Shown here piece by piece: positions 17,338 through 26,080 of a stretch of DNA of 64,000 nucleotides. Numbering within the stretch: position 1 is the first letter of the stretch; each line of letters begins with the position of its first letter. Under the pieces are notes generated by a model. It was not told the DNA's origin, made no database searches, and was given only the letters and a program-made list of their open reading frames with translations. The stretch spans positions 558,001 through 622,000 of the forward strand of contig CAWHCN010000017.1 in NCBI GenBank assembly GCA_963827935.1, given 5' to 3'. Origin of the DNA: DATFNV01 sp963827935. Lineage in GTDB: Bacteria > Planctomycetota > Planctomycetia > Gemmatales > Gemmataceae. A program made the position numbers and the translations under genes.

Positions 17338-19980
17338 CACTCCTCACGGTCGCTGCGGTTGAAAACGAGGCGCTGCGCACATCGGGATCAATCTTGTACT
17401 TCCCCTGGGTGTCCAGTGTGGCCCGGGCCTCGACCCGCAACTGCTTCATCAAGTTGGTGCGGAATTTCGCTTCCCGTTCGCTCTGGTACATCGACCAGAG
17501 ACTGTCGAGGCCGTTGCCGGCGTTGCGGTAGACGTCCAGGAACTCGTCCTGGCTGGGCACGTCGGGCTTCTTCACCAGCACGGCCACGTACTCGTTGCGG
17601 TCGGGGAGGTCCTTGACCACCGTACCGGCGCCAGGCTCCTTGAGGTCCTGGAGGAGCTTGTCCACAACGTCGGGGCGCGGGTTGGCGAACTGGGTTTCGG
17701 AGAAGGTGAACGGGTGGTACTGGGTTTCGCCGCCAATCAGGATCTGCGGCACCGGAACCAGCTTGGCGATGTCCACGCGATCAAAGCTGTCGTAGCCGCG
17801 CCGGGCCGCCTCATCCTTGATGAAGCGATCCGGGCTGATCCCTTCGGGGCGGTTCTTGACGGCTTCGATGATCTGCTTGGCCTCGTCCTCGGCCAGCTTG
17901 CGAGCCTGCTGTAACTTCCAGGCCGCTTCTACCGTCGGGCGGGCCTGGTCGAAGGTGGGAACATAGGCCTTGTCGTTCTCGGTCAGCCAGAACTCGTAGT
18001 TCGAACTGTCAATGCTTCCCCTGAGCGGCTGCGGGCGGTAGAGCAGCGGCTCCTGCGGGAAGAACTGGCTGGCAAAGCTCTGGCGGGCGCTGGGGGTGAA
18101 CGGGACCTTGCCCTCCACGGCCTTGCGGAGAGCGGCGATGTCCGGGTCGTCGGCGATGGACTGGAAGTCGCGGGCCTCCTTCATCACGCCGTGGCTGATG
18201 CCATGTGCGGGATTGGCGTTCTTGTCCACGTAGTCGGCGGCATCCTTCGGATTGAAGTGCTTGGCCTCCAGGTCCTTGGTCAGGTTGGCCAGGGCGCCGC
18301 CGGCCATGTCCTTCGCCAGGCGCTCGCGGAAGCGGGTCGCCATGAGGCCGCGCACCGCGTCGAAGCTGGCCACCGGCACGGTGACCAGCCCCGCCTCCTG
18401 GGCCAGCACGCCGGGGAGGAAAGGGTTGGTCCCGGCCAGGGTGATGCCGACGGCCCGAACCTTCTGCTCGGCCATCTGGATGTCGATGGCGCCGCCCAGA
18501 GTGCCGGCCACGCTCCAGGGGGTCGCCCCGGTCATACCGGAGCCGATCAACTGGCCCGCGACGGCCGCCCGGGTTTCGGGACGGCGGATGCCGGTGGCAT
18601 AGGGGTTATCGGAGTCGGTGTCGGTGCTGCGGGCCTCCCACCACGATTTCGAGTTCACCCCCTTGACATAGGCCGCATACTCTGCTTGGTCGGCCATCTT
18701 GGGCGCCAGGTCCACGGCCAGGGCGGAGTCAAGAGCAGGAGCACTGCCGATGCCGGCGCCGGCCATCAGCGGCCGCAGCTCAGCCATGATGGGCAGGGCC
18801 TTGTCCGCCGAGTCGCGGTAGTAAGGACTTTCGGGATCGGTGGTGACCCATTCGATCTTCACGCGCCGCGGCACCTTGAAACCGGGACGCTCGCGGAGCG
18901 GATCGGGCTCGTCTTCCTTATAGCGTTCGAAGAACTTCCTCAGCTCGGCCTCGGGCGGAAGCTGATCGATCTTGGTGGTGAAACTGTTCACCGGCACCTT
19001 GAGGAAAACCACGTGCAGCCTGGTGCGCCGGTCCTTGAAGAAGTCGAAGAACTGCTCGGGCGTCGAGCCGGAGGGAAGCTGTTGGGTGCCGTACCCGGCC
19101 CCCAGGCCGGCCCGGGCGCCGGGGGTGGTCCCCAGCAGGGCTTCCTGCGCAGCCGCACCCGGAACTCGTTCCGCAGGGTGGCGTAGAAATCCTTCAAGAG
19201 CGGCGGCTTGGGCATGCCGGCCAGGTAGGTGCTGATCGTGGTCGCGTCCTTGGCCGAGTCGCCGGTGAGTATGCCTTCCGTGCTTTCGGCCTCGTGATTG
19301 ACCAGCTTGCGGACGTCGCCATCGGTGAGGGTGATGTTGAGGCGGTCGGCCTGCTGCTGCCAGATCAGGAAATCGAGCAGGCCGTCGGTCGTCAGCGTGC
19401 CGCCGAAGTAGGGTTCGCCCGGGTGGTTGACCGCCCACTGCTCGATGCCGGTGCCGACAATCATGCGCTGGATGGTTTTGACCGCGTCGGCTTTGTTTTC
19501 CTGGGCCGCCAGCTCGGCCTTGAAGGCGGTGAGGTCGCGGCGGAGCTTGTTGTAATCGCGCGTGCCCTGGGTGAAGAAGCTAAAGTTGGCATCGGTGAAA
19601 ATCTTGTTCACCTTCTGCTGCTCCAGGAAGTCGAGGCCCGCGAGGGCTTGCCCGCGACCCATCATCATCTGCATCATCTCCTGCAGCACTTCGGAGGGGC
19701 TGAGGTAGAGCGGACGGGTGGCCCGCAGAATGAAGGCATTGGTCGCCCGGCGATTGCGTTGCAAGTTTTCGAGGTCGGTGACGGTGATTTTCTTGTTGTA
19801 GAGTGTGGTCACCTCGGTGTTGTCGACCCCTTTGCCGCCGCCAAAGGCGCGCATGAGCGAGTCGATCGGATCGCCCTTGCCGCCGATCTGGAGGATGAAG
19901 ATGAACATGGTGAAGACGGTCAGGATCGCCAGAAACACCTTCATGCGCTTGCGGAAGAACGCGAATGGATGGAAAGCCAT
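17338..19980 (-). CDS. membrane-anchored SurA/PpiD-like folding factor (frameshifted)
   Basis: This is a protein of about 875 residues. One N-terminal membrane helix (MKVFLAILTVFTMFIFILQI) is followed by a long periplasmic part, as in PpiD/SurA-type peptidyl-prolyl isomerases. TVTDLENLQRNRRATNAFI and repeated charged helical regions fit the chaperone domains. A clear parvulin catalytic core is not obvious, so isomerase activity is not claimed. The frame breaks near 19150. The C-terminus is uncertain because the frame runs open into the TraB-like gene; one further indel would end it near 17338-17346. ATG 19980 is the first in-frame start. Confidence 0.65.
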
Positions 19981-20129
19981 TACTGGTCCTCAACTTACGT
20001 CGTTGCCGGACCTCCCTGGTCCGGCCGCGGGCTTGACACCCGGCGGAACGCTATAGTATGGGTGAAAGGCGGACTAAGCCCAAAATAGCGATTGTAGCGA
20101 GTCTGGTCCGCGACACAACGGCAACCGCA

Positions 20130-20203
20130 GTTTGGCGAGCCGGGGTGCGTGAGCACCCGGGTGAGGCGAAACCCGGGTGCTCACGCACCCCGGCTCGCCA
20201 AAC
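20130..20203. repeat. 33-bp perfect palindrome upstream of topA
   Basis: The arms at 20130-20162 and 20171-20203 are perfectly complementary with an 8-base loop. The element lies 34 bp before the topA start codon, so it would be in the topA leader or promoter region. Confidence 0.85.
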
Positions 20204-20236
20204 CGAGGGAGTGCCCCATAACCAGGGAATAGACCC

Positions 20237-23125
20237 GTGCCAGCACGCAAGAAGCCAGCGGCCGAAGGATCGGCGCCCGTGGCCAGCGGCCGCAAGAAGA
20301 AAGCCAGCCCGGCGCCCCCGGACGAAGCCGCGCCGGTCACCCGGAAGCGCGCTCCCGAGCCGCTACCGCCGCGCCCAATGGCGCCGGCAAGCTCGACCTC
20401 GTCATTGTCGAGTCGCCGGCCAAGGCCAAGACGATCAACAAGTACCTGGGCTCCGGCTATCGGGTCCTGGCCAGTTACGGCCACGTCCGCGATCTGCCGA
20501 AACGACGGCGCAAGGGCGAGGCGGTGGCCGGCATCAACATCGACGCCGGCTGGATTCCCACCTACGTGGTCGAGGACAAGGACGACAAGCGCGGCGGCCG
20601 CAGCGGACGCCGTACCCCGAAGGACATCCTGGCCGAGCTGAAGCGCGAGGCCGCGAGGGCAAACCACGTCTACCTGGCCACCGACCCGGACCGCGAAGGC
20701 GAGGCCATCGCCTGGCACATCGAAGACGAGCTGGGGCTGGATGAGGCACGGACCTTCCGCATCACGTTCAACGAAATCACCCGGACGGCGGTGCAGCACG
20801 CCCTGGCCGAGCCCGGCAAGATCGACATGGACCGGGTCAAGGCCCAGGAAGCCCGCCGCATCCTCGACCGGGTCGTCGGCTATCCGCTGAGCAACCTGAT
20901 CAGCAAGAAGATCGCCAAGGCGTTGAGCGCCGGCCGCGTGCAGTCGGTTGCCCTGCGCCTGGTGGTGGACCGCGAACGCGAAATCGAGGCGTTCCGCACC
21001 GAAGAGTACTGGAAGATCACCGCCCTGCTGGCACCCACGGGTACGGTGCCGTTCACCTTCGCGCCGTTCCGCACTCTGCTGGCGGAGAAGGACAAAGGAC
21101 AAAGGACAAAGGACGAAAAAGAAGAGACGCCAAAGGACGATGCCCCTTCGCCCTTGGTCCTTGGTCCTTCGTCCTTGCCCGAGGCCGCGGGGACTTTCTC
21201 TGCCGAGTTGGCCGAGTGGGGCGGCCAGAAGTTCGCCGCGGTCAACGAGGAGAACGCGACTCAAATCGCAACCGCCCTCGACACAGCGGCTTACGTCGTC
21301 AGCAAGGTCGAGCAGAAAGAGCGGCAGGAGAAGGCCCCACCGCCCTTCACCACCAGCACGCTGCAACAGCAGGGGAGCCTGCGGCTGCGCTTCAAGGCCG
21401 AGCACACCATGCGGGTGGCCCAGCGGCTCTATGAAGGCGTGGAACTCGGCAGCGAGGGCTCGGTCGCCCTCATTACCTACATGCGTACCGACAGCACGCG
21501 GGTCTCGAACGAGGCGCTGCAGGCGGTGCGGTCGCACATCGGCACCGCTTACGGCCCGCCCTACCTTCCGGCCAACCCGAACCACTTCGCCTCCGGCAAG
21601 AGTGCCCAGGAGGCTCACGAGGCGATCCGGCCGACCGACGTGGCCAACACGCCGCAGCGCGTGGCCGCCCTCGGATTGCACGGCGACCAGCTCAAGCTGT
21701 ACACGCTGATCTACAACCGCTTCGTCGCCAGCCAGATGACACCCGCGGTCTTCGCGGTGACGAATGTGGAAGTAATGGCTACTCCCGTCGCTCACGCTCC
21801 GGGCTCGCCAACCGGGCTTTTCAAGGCGCAGGGGAAGATCCTGAAGTTCGATGGTTACCGCAAGGTGCTGCCGCCGGGCGGGAAGCAGGAAGACGCCATG
21901 CTGCCGGCGTTGGCCGCGGAGCAGAAGCTCGACCGGCTGGACCTGGTCGCCAGCCAGCACTTCACGCAGCCGCCGCCACGCTATAACGAGGCCTCGCTGG
22001 TGAAAGCGCTGGAGAAGGAAGGCATCGGCCGGCCCTCCACCTATGCCAGCATCCTCGGCAAGATCACGTCGGAGGAGCGCGGCTACATCCTGGTCAAGGA
22101 GCGCCGCTTCTACGCGACGGAACTCGGCAAGATCGTCACCGATCTGCTGGTCCAGCACTTCGCCAACGTGATGGACCTGAAGTTCACCAGCCATTTCGAG
22201 GAAGAGCTGGACCAGATCGAGATGCGAAAGAGTCAGTATGTCGACGTTCTTAACGAGTTCTGGGGCCCGTTCTCGCAGGCGCTGGAGAAGGCCCAGGCCG
22301 AGATGCCGAAGCCAGCGCGGCGTGGAGACCGGCGAGAAGTGCCCCAAGTGCGGCCGGCCCCTGGTGAAAAACTACAGCAAGAAGACCGGCCGCGAATTCG
22401 TCGGCTGCTCCGGCTTCCGCGACAAGGAGAATCCCTGCAAGTACATCAAGCCGGGCGAGGGCGAAGAGGCGCTGCCCGAGCCGGAAGTGACGGACATCGT
22501 CTGCCCCACGTGCGGCAAGGCGATGCTCAAGAAGTCCGGCCGCTGGGGCCCGTACCTGGCGTGCAGCGACGACGACTGCAAGACCCGCATGAACCTCGGC
22601 GCTGACGGCAAGCCGGTCCTCACCGCCAAGCCGACCGAGCACAAGTGCGAGAAGTGCGGCAAGCCGATGGTCATCCGCGAGGGGAAGCGCGGCCCGTTCC
22701 TGGCCTGCACCGGGTATCCCAAGTGCAAGAACGCCAAGGACATCGACGCGGCGGGGAACCCGGTGCCGGAGTTCGACCCCGGCATCGCCTGCGAGAAGTG
22801 CGGTTCGCCGATGAAGGTCCGCAAGGGGTTCCGCGGCCCATTCCTGGGGTGCAGCGCCTTCCCCAAGTGTCGCGGCACCAAACCCTTGCCGGATGACCTC
22901 AAGGAGAAGTTCAAGGCCACGTCCCCGCCGCCGGCCAAGAAGGCGGTGCCGCAGGTCGCCGTGTCCGAGACCTGCCCGGAGTGCGGCGGGCCTATGAAGG
23001 TCCTGCCGTCGCGCTTCGGCAAGGGTGGCTACTTCCTCGGCTGTGCGAACTACCCCGAGTGCAAGGGGAAACGCCAGGCGTCGCCGGAGCTGCTCGAACA
23101 GCTCCAGGCGGCCAGCGCCGTATAA
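20237..23125 (+). CDS. topA: DNA topoisomerase I with five zinc ribbons (frameshifted)
   Basis: This is a type IA topoisomerase that relaxes negative supercoils. The Lys/Pro-rich N-terminus (GTG 20237) leads into the Toprim domain (LDLVIVESPAKAKTINKYLG; TDPDREGEAIAWHI), and the active-site Tyr is in LITYMRTDSTRVSN. The C-terminal third has five four-cysteine zinc ribbons, starting at CPKCGRPL, CPTCGKAM, CEKCGKPM, CEKCGSPM and CPECGGPM. Frames change near 20385 and 22318. A palindromic GGACAAA/TCCTTGG repeat is inserted in frame between the Toprim and active-site regions (21088-21177). The ABC ATPase starts 10 bp downstream. Being essential, the gene is probably intact in the cell and the indels are sequence errors. 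Confidence 0.93.
21088..21177. repeat. GGACAAA-type inverted repeat inserted in topA
   Basis: The left arm at 21089-21115 (GGACAAA units) pairs imperfectly with the right arm at 21151-21177 (TCCTTGG units). It is translated in frame as about 30 residues (DKGQRTKDEKEETPKDD, then LVLGPSSLPEA) that have no counterpart in ordinary TopA sequences as I know them. Confidence 0.8.
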
Positions 23126-23134
23126 CGTAGTTTC

Positions 23135-24298
23135 ATGCCCGAAGTCGCGCTCGAACACGTCGGCAAGCACTACACCCCCGGGGTGGCCGCCCTCGACGAC
23201 CTGACGTTGACCATCGCTGATGGCGAGTTGGTCGTGCTGGTCGGCCCGTCCGGCTGCGGCAAGACCACGACCTTGCGGCTCATCGCGGGCCTGGAAACCC
23301 TCACCACCGGCACCATCCGCATCGACGGCCAGGTGATCGATACCCTGCCGCCGCGGCGACGCGACGTGGCGCTGGTGTTCCAGCGCTCCACCGTCTATCC
23401 CCACCTCAGCGTGGCTGACAACCTGGCGTTCGGGGCGCGGATGCGACAGGCGGACGGCCTGCTGCCGCGCCTGGCGTGCCGGCTCTTCAGCCCCGCCCGG
23501 GCTGAGATCATGGCCCGCGAGCGGGTCGAATTGGCGGCTCGGGTGGCCGACGCCGCCCAGATCCTGGGTCTGGAGCACCTGCTCGACCGCCGTCCCGGCC
23601 AGCTTTCGGGCGGCGAGCAGCAGCGGGTGGCACTGGGGCGGGCGCTGGTCCGCCGGCCGGCAGCGTTCCTGCTGGATGAGCCGCTCAGCCACCTCGATCC
23701 CGGCCTGCGCCACGAAATGCGCCGCCAGTTGCACTTGCTTCAACGACGCCTTCGGGCGACAATGCTCTATGTCACCCACGATCAGGTGGAGGCCATGACG
23801 CTCGGCGACCGCGTTGTCGTGCTGGACAGGGGCAGGGTCCAGCAGATTGGGCCGCCGCAAGAGTTGTACGATCGGCCGGCCAACCGTTTTGTGGCCGGCT
23901 TTTTGGGCTGGCCGCCGATGAACTTGTTCGACGGCCGGCTGGCGGCCACAACCGGGGGCGGAACGGCCCTGAGGGCCGATGGGCTACTTTTGCCGCTGCC
24001 CGCGGGGACAATTGGCCTATCGCCTGCGTATAATGGGATGGACGTGACGGCGGGCATCCGGCCCGAACACATCACGGTGTCCGAGGAGCCGGATGCCGGT
24101 CACCTGAAGATGGACGTGCTCCTGATCGAGCCGCTCGGTGCGAATCGGCTGGTAACGCTGGCCCGCGATGGCCGGCAACTGCTGACCTTGATGGGCGGTC
24201 AGCCGGCATTACGCGAGCGGCAGACGGTGGAAGTGAAACTGGATATGCGAAACCTACGCCTGTTTGATCGGAATTCGGGAAGGGCGCTGACCGGCTGA
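23135..24298 (+). CDS. ABC transporter ATP-binding protein, sugar/glycerol-phosphate (UgpC/MsmK) type
   Basis: This is an intact 387-residue ATPase. It shows Walker A GPSGCGKTTT, Q-loop VFQRSTVYPHLS, signature LSGGEQQRVALGRAL, Walker B AAFLLDEPLSHLD and the switch His in YVTHDQVEAM. The C-terminal TOBE region (GIRPEHITV; VEVKLDMRNLRLFD) is typical of the CUT1 sugar-importer subfamily, where one ATPase serves several permeases. No permease or binding protein lies nearby, so it probably works with distant partners. It follows topA by 9 bases and ends before a strong terminator. Confidence 0.88.
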   Translation: MPEVALEHVGKHYTPGVAALDDLTLTIADGELVVLVGPSGCGKTTTLRLIAGLETLTTGTIRIDGQVIDTLPPRRRDVALVFQRSTVYPHLSVADNLAFGARMRQADGLLPRLACRLFSPARAEIMARERVELAARVADAAQILGLEHLLDRRPGQLSGGEQQRVALGRALVRRPAAFLLDEPLSHLDPGLRHEMRRQLHLLQRRLRATMLYVTHDQVEAMTLGDRVVVLDRGRVQQIGPPQELYDRPANRFVAGFLGWPPMNLFDGRLAATTGGGTALRADGLLLPLPAGTIGLSPAYNGMDVTAGIRPEHITVSEEPDAGHLKMDVLLIEPLGANRLVTLARDGRQLLTLMGGQPALRERQTVEVKLDMRNLRLFDRNSGRALTG

Positions 24299-24342
24299 CG
24301 CTGCGCAATGCGCTCCCGGTGCGCCGGCACCGGGGAGGCATC

Positions 24343-24370
24343 AAAAGTGGGACTTGCTCCCACTTTTTTT
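24343..24370 (+). terminator. Rho-independent terminator after topA-ABC ATPase
   Basis: A 10-bp stem (24343-24352 with 24358-24367) with a 5-base loop runs directly into a seven-T tract. It is the clearest intrinsic terminator in the window and separates topA/ABC ATPase from nusA. Confidence 0.85.
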
Positions 24371-24384
24371 GTTGGTTGAAAAGA

Positions 24385-24412
24385 AAGCCCACGGACGGCC
24401 GTCCGTGGGCTT
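24385..24412. promoter_or_regulatory. 28-bp perfect palindrome in the nusA leader
   Basis: The sequence is fully self-complementary with no loop (14 bp each side, core GGACGGCCGTCC). It lies 15 bp before the nusA start and 14 bp after the intrinsic terminator. It could be a binding site for a dimeric protein or an RNA hairpin that affects nusA ribosome binding. It carries no T-tract. Role inferred. Confidence 0.5.
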
Positions 24413-24427
24413 AGGAGACACAAAACC

Positions 24428-25935
24428 ATGATGAACCCCTCCGAGCTGATGCGTGGCGTGGAAGCGATTCACCGCGAGAAGAATATCTCGAAGGAGATCA
24501 TCTTCGATGCCATCGAGTCGGCCGTGCAACTCGCCACCGAGAAGTTTTACGGCGAGGACCAGCCGGTCGTGGTCACCCTCGATCGCGACTCCGGGACCAT
24601 CCACGCCCGCCTCGGGGAACAGGAGATCGACCCGCAGGACCTGGGGCGCATCGCCGCCCAGGCCGCCAAACAGGCGATGATCCAGAAGCTGCGCGAGGGG
24701 GAGTGCAACGCCGTCTTCGATGTCTTCGCCGCCAAGAAGGGGGACCTGGTCCACGGCACGGTGCAACGCTTTGAGGGCGGGGCAGCCACGGTCACCATCG
24801 ACCGCTCCGAGGCCCTCTTGCCCCGCTCCGAGCAAATCCCCGGCGAAACGCACCACGTCGGCGAGCGCGTCAAGGCGATCATCCTGGATGTGCGCAAGGT
24901 CGGGCACCGGGTGAAGATCATCCTGTCGCGGACGCACCCCGATTTTGTCCGCCGACTGTTCGAGATGGAGATTCCGGAGATCGCCGATCGGACCATCGAA
25001 ATCAAGGCGGTGGCCCGCGAGGCGGGCTATCGGTCGAAGGTGGCGGTCTCGTCGATCGACCTGAAGGTCGATTGCGTCGGTGCCTGCGTCGGCGTTCGCG
25101 GCAGCCGTATCAAGAACATCGTCGATGAACTGGGCGGCGAGCGCATCGACATCGTCCGCTGGAACGACTCGCTGCAGGTGTTGATCCCGAACTCGCTGCA
25201 GCCGGCCGCCGTCGAGGAGGTGTTCCTCTATCCGCGCCTGGGGCGGGCCATCGTCCTGGTGAAGGAAGATCAGCTGTCGCTGGCAATCGGCCGCCGCGGT
25301 CAGAATGTCCGCCTCGCCTCCAAGCTCGTCGGCTGGGACATCGAGATCATGACCCACGACGAGCTGACCGAGGGAATCGACCGGGCCACCGGCTGGTTCT
25401 TGCAGATTCCCAACGTCACCGACGAGATGGTGGAGGCGTTCATCGAGGAAGGCTTTTTGTCGTACGACGATCTGACCTTCCTGGAGCCGGCCCAGCTTGG
25501 GGAGTTGGCGGGCTGCGGCGAGGAAGAGGCCGACGACATTATCGCCTTCGCGGAAGAGGCGGCCGAGCAGGTGGAGCAAGAGGCCCGGGCCGCCCAGGCC
25601 GAGGGCGGCGGCGAAGGCCGCAAGAAGGGAAGTATGCCCGTGGCGACCCCGGCCGAGGGCGCCCGCCAGGCCTTCGAGAGCCTGTTTCGCCCGCCCCCGA
25701 GGCGGCCGGCGTCGCCGAAGAAGGGACAGCCGTCGCGACCGCGGAAGCGCCCGCCGGGGTCGGGACCGTGGACGAAATGGCCGTCGCCGAAGCTCCACCG
25801 GCCGTCGAGGGCGCCGAAGCGGCTCCGGATGCCCAGCCCGACTCGGTGGTCGTCCCCGAACCCGCTTCGGCCGAGCCAAGCCCGACTTTGGAGGAAAAAA
25901 CGGACAACCCACCGCTTATGTCTGGCGAGCCGTGA
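24428..25935 (+). CDS. nusA: transcription termination/antitermination factor NusA (frameshifted C-terminus)
   Basis: NusA binds RNA polymerase and modulates pausing, termination and rRNA antitermination. Visible domains are the N-terminal polymerase-binding region (LMRGVEAIHREKNISKEIIF), S1 (GDLVHGTVQRFEGGAATVTI), and KH1/KH2 with CVGVRGSRIKNIVDELGGER and LAIGRRGQNVRLASKL. A helical region follows, then an acidic Ala/Glu/Pro tail. The frame changes near 25690; the alternative frame (GVAEEGTAVATAEAPAGVG) gives the expected acidic tail and ends at TGA 25933. infB begins 145 bp downstream. The usual ylxR gene between nusA and infB is absent. A boxA-like site upstream of the 23S gene fits a NusA role here. 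Confidence 0.95.
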
Positions 25936-26080
25936 ACCCGACGAGCAGGGGACTTACGTTGCCTGCTCGCCCAGGACTCCCTTTCCAAGGGGCCGGCGTT
26001 GGTTAGAATGGACGGATGATGATGGGGTGGTTGCGCGGGCATCCGGGTGATGAACGACATCTGCACAGGAGTAGTGGCGC

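Noticed and set aside
23135..24298. Assigning the ABC ATPase to a specific sugar
   Set aside because: The CUT1-type ATPases are shared among importers and no permease or binding protein is nearby.
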